A stretch of DNA of 58,410 nucleotides from Bacillus sp. (in: firmicutes) (GCA_031177865.1 JAPSKD010000005.1:1-58410); one strand, 5' to 3'. Shown: positions 8,505 through 17,788, numbered from the stretch's first letter. The notes: generated from the sequence alone by a model not told the origin. Numbers and translations are program-made.

Positions 8505-10136
8505 TTACTTTTTATCAGCGGACTTTAATTCTAAGTATCCAACTGGATGACGGACAATACCTGTTACACTTTTATTCTGTAAATATACTTGGTTATAGAA
8601 GTGGATTGGTATGATCGGGGCTTCTTTAAAGAGAATCTTTTCCGCTTTGTACATCAAGTCGAATCGTTTCTTTTCATCTGATTCATTTTTCGCATCCTTA
8701 ACCAATTGGTCAAATTCTGCATTGCTCCAGCCTGTACGGTTCATAGAATGTCCAGTTTGGAAGTTTTCCACAAAGTTGATTGGATCTGCATAGTCTGCAA
8801 GGAATGAGCTGCGGGACAGCTGGAATTTTAATGCTTTTTGATCGGTAGCAAATACATTCGATTCCATATTTGCAAGTTTTACCTCTACACCTAAATTTTC
8901 TTTAAACATTTGCTGAAGTGCTTCAGCAATTTTCTTATGTGAATCAAGCGTGTTATAAGTCAATGTTACTTCAGGAAGCGTTGAATATCCCTCTTCTTCC
9001 ATTCCCTTTTTCAACAGCTCTTTTGCTTCTTTTACATTCGTTTTAAGTAAATCACCATTCGTTTCACGGAAGTCCTTACCTGCTGCATCCTTAAAGCCGT
9101 AGGAAACAAAACCATAAGCAGGTTTTTCTTTATTTTTTGTAACTAGTTCTACAATTTGCTTTTGGTCCACCGCCATCGCAAATGCTTTACGGATATTAAT
9201 ATTCTGGAAAGGTTCCATTGTTACATTAAAACGATAGAAATACTCACCTGCTTGATCCTCTACTTTGACGTCGCCTTCTTTAAACAATGATTCAGCTAAA
9301 TCTGCGGGAACGTCAGAGGTATCAAGTTCACCAGTCTTGAACATTTGATATTCCGTATTGGTATCGTCAACCATTGCCCAATGGATTTTATCCAATTTAA
9401 CATTTTTGACATCCCAGTATTTATCGTTCTTTACCATTGTAAAATCACTGTCATGGTTCCATTCTGATAGCGCAAATGGCCCGTTACCAACGAAAGAGTC
9501 TGCTTCAGAAAACCATTCTGGATTTGCAGTTGCTACTTTTTCGTTGATTGGGAAAAACGCTGGATTAGCAATAACACTTAAGAAATATGCCTGAGGACTT
9601 GTCAGTGTAACTTCAAACGTTTTCGGATCTACTGCTTTTACTTTAACATCGTCTGCTGTCCCTTTTTCAGTATTAAAGGCTTCCCCGCCTTCAATAAAAT
9701 ACCCTAAAAATGCTGCTCCAGACCCTGTTTTTGGATCTAATAGCCGTTTCCAGGCAAATACAAAATCACTCGCCGTTAAATCATCACCATTAGACCACTT
9801 TGCATCTTTTCGGATGTGGAAGGTATAGGTTTTCCCATCCTCTGATACATCCCATTTTTCTGCTGTAGCTGCTTTAGGCTGGTGATTTTCGTCTAAACGG
9901 GTCAATCCTTCCATGATATTGTTTAAAGCATTCCATGATACAGCATCAAAACCGATTGGCGGGTCAAAGGAAGTAGGCTCTTGTCCGTTATTAAGATAGA
10001 GGACTTTTTCAGCCTTTTCCTTAGAATCACCATTTCCATCATCCTTTGGCTCGCTTCCAGCATCACTATTGGCTGTACATGCGGCTAAAGCAAATAACAA
10101 CATAAAAGAGACCAACATCGTAATAAACTTCTTCAT
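8505..10136 (-). CDS. dppE: Dipeptide/murein peptide-binding lipoprotein DppE
   Basis: A 543-residue extracellular solute-binding protein (SBP family 5) that captures di- and murein peptides for DppBCD. The signal peptide ends in a lipobox (FALAAC, Cys20) and is followed by a flexible acidic linker. Typical family segments are LTRLDENHQPKAATAEKW and FHIRKDAKWSNGDDLTASDFVFAW. I chose ATG at 10136 behind AGGGGGAAGA; the longer frame to 10217 would place 27 residues before the signal peptide and overlap dppD. The gene follows dppD by 29 bases and ends with the hairpin before ykfA. Confidence 0.93.
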   Translation of the reverse strand: MKKFITMLVSFMLLFALAACTANSDAGSEPKDDGNGDSKEKAEKVLYLNNGQEPTSFDPPIGFDAVSWNALNNIMEGLTRLDENHQPKAATAEKWDVSEDGKTYTFHIRKDAKWSNGDDLTASDFVFAWKRLLDPKTGSGAAFLGYFIEGGEAFNTEKGTADDVKVKAVDPKTFEVTLTSPQAYFLSVIANPAFFPINEKVATANPEWFSEADSFVGNGPFALSEWNHDSDFTMVKNDKYWDVKNVKLDKIHWAMVDDTNTEYQMFKTGELDTSDVPADLAESLFKEGDVKVEDQAGEYFYRFNVTMEPFQNINIRKAFAMAVDQKQIVELVTKNKEKPAYGFVSYGFKDAAGKDFRETNGDLLKTNVKEAKELLKKGMEEEGYSTLPEVTLTYNTLDSHKKIAEALQQMFKENLGVEVKLANMESNVFATDQKALKFQLSRSSFLADYADPINFVENFQTGHSMNRTGWSNAEFDQLVKDAKNESDEKKRFDLMYKAEKILFKEAPIIPIHFYNQVYLQNKSVTGIVRHPVGYLELKSADKK

Positions 10137-10165
10137 CTTCTTCCCCCTAAATAAATGTTTTATAT

Positions 10166-11164
10166 TTATACAAACGTTGAAACCAATTTTTTGGCACGTT
10201 CGTCCTGCAGCCAGCAATCAACATGATGATTGTTGCTAAGTGAGGATTGAACGGGGTAGACTCGTTCACACACATCCATTAAATACTTACAGCGTGCAGC
10301 AAATGCACAGCCTACAGGTGGTGAAAATAAATCAGGTGGTGTTCCTGGGATCGGGACCAGCTCAGCCTTTTCAATATCTAATCGAGGTACAGATCGAAGC
10401 AGCCCAATCGTGTAAGGATGCTGCGGACGATAAAAAATTTCCCTCCTGCTGCCTATTTCCACAATCTTACCTGCATACATAACTGCCACTCGATCAGCAA
10501 CTTGGGCTACTACCCCCAAATCATGGGTGATTAAAATAATCGAGACACCTGTTTTTTTCTGTATATCACGGAACAATTCCAAAATTTGTGCTTGTATCGT
10601 TACATCCAGAGCAGTGGTTGGTTCATCAGCAATTAACACGTCAGGACTGCACACGAGCGCCATCGCAATCACAATCCGCTGGCGCATACCGCCGCTAAAC
10701 TGATGAGGGTACTGTTTTAATCGTCCTTCGGGGCTCGGAATACCGACAAGTTGGAGCATTTCAACGGCCGCTTTTTTTGCCTCTGCCCTTGTTATCTTTT
10801 CATGTTCCATGATTCCTTCTATAATTTGCTCACCAATGGTAAGGGTCGGATTTAAAGCAGTCATTGGATCCTGAAAAATCATGGAAATATTAGCACCGCG
10901 AATTTTCCGCAATTCAGGTTCTTTTAACTTGATTAAATCCATATGATTAAAAAGGATTTCTCCACCTACGATTCTACCTGGCGGTTCAGGAATCAATCTC
11001 ATGATACTTTGGGAGGTTACACTTTTCCCGCAACCGGATTCCCCGACAATGGCGAGCGTTTCCCCTCTATGTAAATCAAAACTGACCCCGCGAACAGCCT
11101 GGACCTCACCGCCATACGTGGAAAAGGACACTTGAAGGTCTTTAACCTGTAGGATTTTTTCCAT
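10166..11164 (-). CDS. dppD: Dipeptide ABC transporter ATP-binding protein DppD
   Basis: A 332-residue ABC ATPase. Walker A at residues 41-48 (GESGCGKS), Q-loop (MIFQDPMTALNP), signature (FSGGMRQRIVIAMAL), Walker B (VLIADEPTTALD) and the oligopeptide C-terminal cluster (VGCAFAARCKYLMDVC). The start follows AGGAGG, four bases after the dppC stop. It powers peptide import through DppB-DppC, probably as a heterodimer with YkfD, which lies further down the operon. Confidence 0.92.
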   Translation of the reverse strand: MEKILQVKDLQVSFSTYGGEVQAVRGVSFDLHRGETLAIVGESGCGKSVTSQSIMRLIPEPPGRIVGGEILFNHMDLIKLKEPELRKIRGANISMIFQDPMTALNPTLTIGEQIIEGIMEHEKITRAEAKKAAVEMLQLVGIPSPEGRLKQYPHQFSGGMRQRIVIAMALVCSPDVLIADEPTTALDVTIQAQILELFRDIQKKTGVSIILITHDLGVVAQVADRVAVMYAGKIVEIGSRREIFYRPQHPYTIGLLRSVPRLDIEKAELVPIPGTPPDLFSPPVGCAFAARCKYLMDVCERVYPVQSSLSNNHHVDCWLQDERAKKLVSTFV

Positions 11165-11168
11165 GATG

Positions 11169-12122
11169 TTACCTCCTCAGTTTCGGATCAAGAGCATCCT
11201 GCAGCCCATCACCCAAAACATTAAATGCAAACATAGTTAACGATATAAATAAAGTTGGGAAAAACAATCTCCACCAGTATCCTGATAGAATCGTAGACAA
11301 GCCATCATTGGCCATGACTCCCCAGCTTGCATGCGGCGCTTGGATTCCAAGGCCGATAAAGCTTAAAAACGCTTCTGCGAAAATGGCTGATGGGATTGTA
11401 AGAGTCATTTGAACAATGATTGGCCCCATGGTATTTGGTAAAAGATTTTTGCGAATAATCCTTCCTGTTTTCGTTCCAAACGTTTTGGATGCCAATACAA
11501 ATTCATAGTTTTTAATTTGCAAGACTTGTCCCCGGACAATTCTTGCCATACCCACCCATCCCGTTATCGACAGCGCTAAGATGATCGTTGTTAACCCTGG
11601 TCCAATCACTACCATGACTAAAATAACAACAAGTAAATAAGGAAGACCATACAAGATCTCCACGAATCTCATCATCAGATTATCTGTTTTTCCTCCTTTG
11701 TAACCAGCAATCCCTCCATAAACAACACCAATAATAAAGTCAATAAGCGCGGCAACTAAACCAACAAATAGAGAGATACGGGCACCGTATGCTGTTCGTG
11801 TAAATACATCTCTTCCTAAATCATCTGTCCCAAACCAATACTCACTGGATGGCGGCAGATTTTGAGAGGTTAACTTTTGTGTTTCAACCGAGTGAGGTGA
11901 AATAATTGGACCAAAAATGGCGAATATAGCTAGGAAAATCAAAAACGCCAATCCGGCCATTGCCAGTTTATTTTTTAAAAGCCGGTACCACGAATCTTTC
12001 CAATACGACAAGCTGGGTCTAACGACAGCTTCTGCTTCTGATTGATTTTGTACCTTAGGGACAAACCATTCATCAGGAATACCAGGCGAAATATTCTGTT
12101 CTTCCTGTTTACGCAGTTCCAT
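11169..12122 (-). CDS. dppC: Dipeptide ABC transporter permease DppC
   Basis: A 317-residue inner-membrane permease. A cytoplasmic N-terminal tail (about 45 residues) leads to the first membrane helix (LAMAGLAFLIFLAIFAIFGP). A periplasmic-side loop carrying WFGTDDLGRDVFTR, the hallmark of OppC/DppC proteins, precedes the transport domain, which has an EAA loop (EAFLSFIGLGIQAP). The ATG directly follows the TAA of dppB, so the two are translationally coupled. It forms the pore with DppB. Confidence 0.92.
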   Translation of the reverse strand: MELRKQEEQNISPGIPDEWFVPKVQNQSEAEAVVRPSLSYWKDSWYRLLKNKLAMAGLAFLIFLAIFAIFGPIISPHSVETQKLTSQNLPPSSEYWFGTDDLGRDVFTRTAYGARISLFVGLVAALIDFIIGVVYGGIAGYKGGKTDNLMMRFVEILYGLPYLLVVILVMVVIGPGLTTIILALSITGWVGMARIVRGQVLQIKNYEFVLASKTFGTKTGRIIRKNLLPNTMGPIIVQMTLTIPSAIFAEAFLSFIGLGIQAPHASWGVMANDGLSTILSGYWWRLFFPTLFISLTMFAFNVLGDGLQDALDPKLRR

Positions 12123-13055
12123 TTACTTCGCCTCCTTTTTATGGAGCTTGATTCTAGGATCTAATACTCCGTATGCGAGATCGACTAAAAACAGCATGAG
12201 AATCAAAATCGCACTATAAAAAACGGTGGTACCCATTATGACTGGAAAATCACGGTTATTGATACTATCAACAAAATATTTGCCCATTCCCGGAATCGCA
12301 AAGATTTTCTCAATTACAAACGTCCCAGTTAAAATACTTGCAGCTAATGAACCTAAGACAGTCACAACTGGAAGAAGAGCATTTCTTAAAGCATGTTTAA
12401 AAACAATTTTAACCGGTGATAATCCTTTTGCTTTTGCAGTCCTTATATAATCCTGTGTCAGCACCTCAAGCATACTTGAACGTGTTAACCTCGCTATAAT
12501 CGCCATTGGACCTGTTGCCAAAGCTAAAATTGGTAGTACCATATGTTTCGGGCTTGTCCAGGTGGCAACCGGAAAAATCGGAAAATTAACAGCTAGTTGT
12601 TCAATTAAAAATGTTGCCATTACAAAGTTTGGTATTGATATCCCAAGGACAGCAATACTCATCGAAAGATAATCGATTATTCTATTATGACGAAGTGCGG
12701 CAATTATCCCGAGTGTAATTCCAGAAATGACCGCGAGGATAAGAGTATAAAATCCTAGTTCAAAACTAACCGGAAATCCCCTTCCCAGCATTTCATTGAC
12801 AGTCTGAGATGATTTTTTGATAGATGGACCAAGGTCTAGGCGTAGTAGAGCAGATAAGTAGTTTCCGTATTGGACTATGAGAGGTTCGTCTAGATGATAA
12901 TAAGCTTCGAGGTTTTTTTGAATGGCTTCATTGGTTGTTCTTTCTTCATTAAATGGTGAACCCGGTACCGAGTGCATTAAGAAGAATGTCCCGGTAATGA
13001 TGAGCCAAAGAGTAATAATCATGGCTATAAATCGTTTGATAAAATATGTATTCAT
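12123..13055 (-). CDS. dppB: Dipeptide ABC transporter permease DppB
   Basis: A 310-residue inner-membrane permease of the OppB/DppB type. The N-terminal helix (FIKRFIAMIITLWLIITGTFFLMHSVPGSPF region) is followed by about five more membrane segments and an EAA-type loop near GTFVIEKIFAIPGMGKYF. The start follows AAGGAT. It is separated from dppA by a 200-base gap carrying a long inverted repeat, the only large gap in the operon. Confidence 0.92.
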   Translation of the reverse strand: MNTYFIKRFIAMIITLWLIITGTFFLMHSVPGSPFNEERTTNEAIQKNLEAYYHLDEPLIVQYGNYLSALLRLDLGPSIKKSSQTVNEMLGRGFPVSFELGFYTLILAVISGITLGIIAALRHNRIIDYLSMSIAVLGISIPNFVMATFLIEQLAVNFPIFPVATWTSPKHMVLPILALATGPMAIIARLTRSSMLEVLTQDYIRTAKAKGLSPVKIVFKHALRNALLPVVTVLGSLAASILTGTFVIEKIFAIPGMGKYFVDSINNRDFPVIMGTTVFYSAILILMLFLVDLAYGVLDPRIKLHKKEAK

Positions 13056-13161
13056 GCTTTATCCTTTCTTAACAGTAGGCTTTTTCGTAAAGATTGTTGT
13101 TAAAATCCTAAAGCCGATTTTAACGCGGAACAAACTATTTTGTGCTTGAAATTAAGTTTGC

Positions 13162-13257
13162 AAGCTCTTTTCTTAACATTGAAGGTATTTGCAACAAATC
13201 ATAGCTCATTCAAGCTCATTTAATCTCCAATAGCAACAAAGTTTAAGAAAAGAGCTT
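13162..13257. repeat. 15-bp inverted repeat in the dppA-dppB gap
   Basis: AAGCTCTTTTCTTAA at 13162-13176 and its exact reverse complement at 13243-13257 enclose 66 bases. The upstream arm on the transcript overlaps the dppA stop codon. There is no T tract, so it is not a standard terminator. It could close a long RNA loop that separates dppA from dppBCDE by processing or differential stability. No gene larger than a six-codon frame lies in the gap. Confidence 0.65.
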
Positions 13258-14080
13258 AACAGAATGTAGTTCTCATCGCTAATTCAGTCATGACAAGCAT
13301 TGCTTGATACGCTTCCAATATATCTTTGGCTTGAAAACGGACAATCGTTGTTCCAGGTACGATTTCTGTTCCTGGCATTAAATTGGCCCACTCTGCTTGT
13401 CCATAGTTAGCAAATTCAATTCCAAGCATTGGTCGATCAGGAGGAGTAAGTGGTTTTACAGTTTCTTTATTTTTTAATGCGAAAGCCGTTTTTTCGCGGA
13501 GAAGTTGTCCTGCCTTAACAGGTGTTAAAGATTTTGCTGCTGACCGTGAAATCGACTCTTTTACGATAGCGGTTGTAACATTGGGAATAAGCGTTTCGGC
13601 CTCAATTGCCGCGCCATCATCACCAGCTACCATTAACACAGGTACATCAAAATATCCAGCAACATAGGCATTAAACCCTAATTCTCCAACAGCGACATCA
13701 TTAATGTACATATTCCGTACTCCAAAAATCATTGAATGAGACATGACTCCTTTTAAAGAAGCACGGGCATGGTAGCCAACAAAGATTGCCCCATCATATG
13801 TTTCATCCAAGCCTTGAACCATCGAAAAAGGCTTCACGTCACCAGTAATAAGTTGAGTATCAGGATGCAGTCTTTCAATTAACAGGTTATTCATTTTTGA
13901 GTGGCTGTCGTTTACAACTACCTCCTTCCACTTTTTCTCAAAAGCTGTCGTTACTACATGGTTTGCCTCATCTGTCATGATGATTCGGCTCCGTTCATAA
14001 TTATGCTTGTTAGAATCGACATGGGTATGGTCAACAAGACCTGTTATTCCTTCCATATCTACGGATACATATAACTTCAT
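13256..14080 (-). CDS. dppA: D-aminopeptidase DppA (peptidase M55)
   Basis: A 274-residue zinc D-aminopeptidase, the same length as B. subtilis DppA. The N-terminal metal site is visible as Asp8-x-Glu10 (SVDMEGITG). Other conserved stretches are NDSHSKMNN, GYHARAS and GELGFNAYVAGY. It forms a decameric barrel and releases N-terminal D-amino acids such as D-Ala from peptides. First gene of the operon, with a CodY-like box 26-40 bases before the start codon. The start matches the family N-terminus. Confidence 0.94.
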   Translation of the reverse strand: MKLYVSVDMEGITGLVDHTHVDSNKHNYERSRIIMTDEANHVVTTAFEKKWKEVVVNDSHSKMNNLLIERLHPDTQLITGDVKPFSMVQGLDETYDGAIFVGYHARASLKGVMSHSMIFGVRNMYINDVAVGELGFNAYVAGYFDVPVLMVAGDDGAAIEAETLIPNVTTAIVKESISRSAAKSLTPVKAGQLLREKTAFALKNKETVKPLTPPDRPMLGIEFANYGQAEWANLMPGTEIVPGTTIVRFQAKDILEAYQAMLVMTELAMRTTFC

Positions 14081-14105
14081 CTTAGACCTCCTAATTTAAA
14101 ATCTT

Positions 14106-14120
14106 AATTTTCTTAAAATT
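14106..14120 (-). promoter_or_regulatory. CodY-like operator of the dpp-ykf operon
   Basis: On the minus strand the sequence AATTTTAAGAAAATT matches the CodY consensus AATTTTCWGAAAATT at 14 of 15 positions. It lies 26-40 bases upstream of dppA. In B. subtilis the dpp operon is a classical CodY target (repressed when GTP and branched-chain amino acids are plentiful), so the position and identity agree with known regulation. Confidence 0.72.
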
Positions 14121-14253
14121 ATAAATTATTATTCTATTTTTTTCAAATTATTTTTAAAATATTATTTCAAAATGGTTCTTACCGAAGATAACGTTCAAAT
14201 CTTGGTGCTCATTTTAGGATTTGAAATATAAAAGAAAGGAAATATGATTAATT

Positions 14254-14280
14254 TGAAACTTTATCTCCACTCACCTCGTA
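14254..14280 (+). promoter_or_regulatory. ECF-sigma-type promoter upstream of the TerD fusion gene
   Basis: TGAAAC at 14254-14259 and CGTA at 14277-14280 are separated by 17 bases, close to the sigma-W/sigma-X type consensus (TGAAAC, 16-17 bases, CGTA). It lies about 100 bases before the TTG start of the TerD gene. The related yceCDE ter-like genes of B. subtilis belong to extracytoplasmic-stress sigma regulons, which makes the assignment reasonable. The rest of 14121-14381 shows nothing I can name. Confidence 0.5.
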
Positions 14281-14381
14281 GTGTTAAAGTAAGTGATAGA
14301 ATTGAAAGTAAGTTCATTTTTCTACATAATAAGATTTATAAATGAATATAGGAAACTAAACTTGATAAGGAGTGGAACGAA

Positions 14382-15848
14382 TTGGGAGTTACGCTTAGTA
14401 AAGGACAAAAAGTTGATTTAACAAAGTCACATCCTGGTCTGCAAAATGTCGTCGTTGGTTTAGGATGGGATATAGCACATAATGGTTCTAACTTTGATAT
14501 AGATGCCTCCGCCTTTTTAATAGGAGCTTCTGGAAAGGTTCAAAGCGATCAGGATTTTATTTTTTATAATAATCCATCTGGTGGTAATGGCTCTATTAAT
14601 TATAGCGGGGATAACCGAAATGGCGCTGGAGAACGGGATGATGAACAAATCCGAATTAATTTACAAAGAGTACCAAGCCATATCCATCGAATTGCATTCA
14701 CCATTACGATTCATGACGCTCAAATGAAGCAGCAGAATTTTGGACAAATCTCTAATTCATACGTGCGCATTTTCAATGAACAAACAAATGAGGAACTACT
14801 TCGTTTTAACCTTGGCAGAGATTTTACTGTTGAGACGGCCATTGTTGCGGCCGAACTCTACCGCCATAACGGAGAATGGAAATTTAATGCGATTGCCAGC
14901 GGTTTTCAAGGTGGACTAGCAGCTTTATGCCGCAATTTCGGCGTAAGTGTGGATGACCCGGCACCGACAAACACACCGCCAGTTCAACAAAATTTATTTA
15001 ACAACAATCAAAATCAATTTAACAATCAGAACCAATATAATAACCAAAATTCATACAATCAAACTCAATTTAACAATCAAAATCAATACAGTTCTAACCC
15101 ATACCAGCAAAACCAACAGCCGCAGCGAATCCATTTACAGCCGGAATCATCCTATTCACAGCCAGCTTTTGGATATCCAACCCAAACCTCACACTCAAGC
15201 ACCAATCGTACATATGGGGACGATATTCATTGCCCGCGCTGTAACTCCTCAAATGTTCGAACAGGACAAAAGGGATTTGGTTTGGGTAAAGCTGCGATCG
15301 GCGGTTTAATTCTTGGGCCAGTGGGATTACTTGGTGGATTCATCGGTAAGAATAAGTTGAAATTTACGTGTAACAGCTGCGGTAACTCATGGTCACCAAA
15401 TCAAACGGACTATACGGAATGGGCAAATCAATCAAAACGAAAAGCGCAAGAGTTGTTTAATCGGTACAAGAGTCAGGACGTATTAGAAGCAGTCGTAGCC
15501 GCTTGTGCATTGGTTTCCATGGCAGATGGATACTTGGACGCAACAGAACGACAAAAAATGGTTGAGTTTATTAATTCAAGCGAAGAGTTACGCGTATTTG
15601 ACAGTAATAAAGTCCTCCAGAGATTTAATTACTTTGTATCCAGAATCGAAGCTGATCGTATAATTGGCAGAGCAGAGGCTTTCCGTGCACTTGGAAAAAT
15701 AAGATCCAAGCCTGAAATTGCCCGTTTAGTGGCTCGTTACTGTATTGCGATTGGCTATGCAGACGGCAATTTTGATCACAATGAAATGCAAATGGTCAGC
15801 GATATTTGCCGCGAACTCGGTTTAAATCCTGGCGAGTTTCTTTCATAA
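14382..15848 (+). CDS. TerD-zinc ribbon-TerB fusion, tellurite/stress-resistance family
   Basis: A 488-residue multidomain protein. Residues 1-190 form a TerD domain (GWDIAHNGSNFDIDASAFLIG, then DDEQIRINL, the calcium-binding acidic pattern). Residues about 195-285 are a low-complexity Asn/Gln-rich linker. Around 288-340 lies a four-cysteine zinc ribbon (CPRCNSSN and CNSCGNSW) flanking a glycine-rich hydrophobic stretch. Residues about 365-488 resemble TerB (ACALVSMADGYLDATER and GYADGNFDHNEMQM). TTG start behind AAGGAGTGG. No other ter genes are adjacent. TerD proteins bind Ca2+ at the membrane in stress responses; the exact role is unknown. Confidence 0.85.
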   Translation: MGVTLSKGQKVDLTKSHPGLQNVVVGLGWDIAHNGSNFDIDASAFLIGASGKVQSDQDFIFYNNPSGGNGSINYSGDNRNGAGERDDEQIRINLQRVPSHIHRIAFTITIHDAQMKQQNFGQISNSYVRIFNEQTNEELLRFNLGRDFTVETAIVAAELYRHNGEWKFNAIASGFQGGLAALCRNFGVSVDDPAPTNTPPVQQNLFNNNQNQFNNQNQYNNQNSYNQTQFNNQNQYSSNPYQQNQQPQRIHLQPESSYSQPAFGYPTQTSHSSTNRTYGDDIHCPRCNSSNVRTGQKGFGLGKAAIGGLILGPVGLLGGFIGKNKLKFTCNSCGNSWSPNQTDYTEWANQSKRKAQELFNRYKSQDVLEAVVAACALVSMADGYLDATERQKMVEFINSSEELRVFDSNKVLQRFNYFVSRIEADRIIGRAEAFRALGKIRSKPEIARLVARYCIAIGYADGNFDHNEMQMVSDICRELGLNPGEFLS

Positions 15849-15853
15849 TAGAT

Positions 15854-15889
15854 AAAAACCTCAATCTGATCATTTGGATTGAGGTTTTT
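15854..15889. terminator. Bidirectional terminator between the TerD gene and selB
   Basis: AAAAACCTCAATC and GATTGAGGTTTTT form a 13-bp perfect stem. Runs of A and T on the two sides let it serve both convergent genes. Confidence 0.88.
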
Positions 15890-15895
15890 ACATAA

Positions 15896-17788
15896 TTATT
15901 TTTTCCAGACTCGTTTGTTTTCCACTCGTTTTGTCAGACCCTTTGAATCTAATCTTTCTAAAAACGGAATCATATATTTGCGTGAAAGATCTAGAATTTC
16001 TTTTGCATTGCCCACTTCAAACTCATGACCTGTATCACTTCGGAGTTTTTCGACTGCTTCTTTAAAGACCTCTCCGTGATAAGCAAATTGCTCATCCAAA
16101 TGAACCACTAACTCCTGCTCTTCAAGAAAACGTCTTAAATCAGCCTCTAGAGAGTCAGGTATACCAGAATCTGAAAAATAATCCTTATAATAACGAACTT
16201 TGAGCCCGTCCTTCTTTAGTTCACTCAGCATATTTTCGGTACGTTTTATCCAGCTTTTTGGTACATGTGGCACAAAGCCTGTTAACGAAACAAACTGTTC
16301 TTTTCGATAAAATGTGCCATTTGCAATCCCGTTTTCAACCACGAATTCAAGTAACGATTTTGGGAATCTTTTTTGCATGGATTGCAAAAGCTCAGCCTTA
16401 TTCAAACCAAGTTTCATGGAATGCGTTTGATGGAATTCTTGCAATCGGTCATAGATGTCATCCTCGATTGAATGAATTAACATCTTGAGTGTATACTCTT
16501 TACCATTGTATAAAACAAAATCATCATCTTCTAGAAACTCTTTCAATGTTTCTTCATCTAACGCTGTGCGTTTGATTAATTCACCTAGAGTCAAGCTTTT
16601 TGCTTCAAAAATGGCAGCGGTAATCCGTTCCTTTGGAGATCCTGCTTTTTTCTTCTCCAACTCTTCAATCGTTTGATTCCCGAATCGGTATTTATTTCCT
16701 CTTGGATCAATCACCCAGCCGCCGCCAATCGTTTCTTGCGGGCTTGGACGTCGTAAAATAAACCGATCACCCCGTTTAGTAAGAATTTCTTCCTCCAAAC
16801 GAAGCTGACATAATATTTCACCATTTTCTTCTTTAAGCTCATTCCTGTCAAAAAAGACGATACGTCCCATTACCTCCGTTGTTCCGATATGGAGTTTAAT
16901 CGGCATCCTCTGTTTAACCATGTGTTCAAGGTCTTCAACCACACGAATTGCAACATCCACTGTTTTAGTCACGATAAAATGCTCCGACGAAACCAAAACA
17001 TCACCACGTTCTAGATCCTCTTTCGAAACCCCTGAAAGATTAATGGCCGTACGCTGCCCAGCATATGCCTTTTGCGCTTGCTTATGATGAACCTGAATCT
17101 GCCTTGCTTTTACTTCCAGACCATTTGGCATAATCTTAAGTGTTTGTCCCTCTTCTACCGTTCCTTCATAGACCGTTCCTCGAACAACAGTCCCCTGACC
17201 CTTAACGGTAAACACCTGGTCAATCGGTAGGCGGAAAGCCCCTTTTGCATCTCTCATTTCTTGCTCTTTAAGCGTTGTAATGGTTAAATCTTTTAATTCA
17301 TCAATACCCTTTTTTGATAGGCTGTCCACTAACACAAATGGTGCACCCTCAAAGACGCTTCCTTTGAGTTCTTCTAAAATATCATCTTTGACAAGCTCAA
17401 TAAATTCTTCTTCGACTCGGTCAATTTTTGTAATCGCAACCAGCCCATTTTTCACACCTAAGAATTTTAGAATTTCCAAATGCTCGCGTGTTTGCGGCAT
17501 TACCCCTTCATCTGCTGCAACAACCAGTACAACTAAGTCAATTCCCGCAACCCCTGCAATCATTTGCCGAATAAAGCGCTCATGTCCTGGTACATCAATT
17601 ACGGAAATTTGAATTTCCTGATCCTCATATAATGGAGCAAATCCGAGTTCAATCGAGATTTGTCGTTCTTTTTCTTCTTTTAATCGGTCCGTATCTACAT
17701 TGGTCAGGGCTTTTGTCAATGAAGTTTTCCCATGATCAATATGCCCTGCCATGCCAATTGTAAAATATCGTTTTTCCAAAGTTGCCAC
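15896..17788 (-). CDS. selB: Selenocysteine-specific translation elongation factor SelB
   Basis: A 630-residue translational GTPase that delivers Sec-tRNA to UGA codons marked by a SECIS hairpin. G-motifs: G1 GHIDHGKT at 15-22, G3 DVPGHE at 65-70, G4 TKID at 120-123. Two EF-Tu-like beta-barrel domains follow, then domain IV of winged helices (about residues 400-630) that binds SECIS. Length is normal for SelB. No selA, selD or tRNA-Sec is seen in the window; those genes must lie elsewhere if the pathway is active. It is followed upstream on the same strand by the pantothenate kinase gene after 63 bases. Confidence 0.93.
   Translation of the reverse strand: MATLEKRYFTIGMAGHIDHGKTSLTKALTNVDTDRLKEEKERQISIELGFAPLYEDQEIQISVIDVPGHERFIRQMIAGVAGIDLVVLVVAADEGVMPQTREHLEILKFLGVKNGLVAITKIDRVEEEFIELVKDDILEELKGSVFEGAPFVLVDSLSKKGIDELKDLTITTLKEQEMRDAKGAFRLPIDQVFTVKGQGTVVRGTVYEGTVEEGQTLKIMPNGLEVKARQIQVHHKQAQKAYAGQRTAINLSGVSKEDLERGDVLVSSEHFIVTKTVDVAIRVVEDLEHMVKQRMPIKLHIGTTEVMGRIVFFDRNELKEENGEILCQLRLEEEILTKRGDRFILRRPSPQETIGGGWVIDPRGNKYRFGNQTIEELEKKKAGSPKERITAAIFEAKSLTLGELIKRTALDEETLKEFLEDDDFVLYNGKEYTLKMLIHSIEDDIYDRLQEFHQTHSMKLGLNKAELLQSMQKRFPKSLLEFVVENGIANGTFYRKEQFVSLTGFVPHVPKSWIKRTENMLSELKKDGLKVRYYKDYFSDSGIPDSLEADLRRFLEEQELVVHLDEQFAYHGEVFKEAVEKLRSDTGHEFEVGNAKEILDLSRKYMIPFLERLDSKGLTKRVENKRVWKK

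Noticed and set aside
10137-10217. Longer start for DppE at 10217
   Set aside because: It would add 27 residues before a clear lipoprotein signal peptide and overlap dppD. The ATG at 10136 has its own binding site.
13162-13257. Terminator between dppA and dppB
   Set aside because: The loop is 66 bases and no T tract follows the stem on the coding strand.
15000-15120. Short repeated units resembling a CRISPR-like or minisatellite array
   Set aside because: They are imperfect AAC/CAA-rich codon repeats encoding the Asn/Gln linker, without unique spacers.
14947-15309. 120-codon frame overlapping the TerD gene linker
   Set aside because: It is the +1/+2 frame of an Asn/Gln-rich low-complexity stretch; it has no initiation signal and the TerD frame is clearly real.
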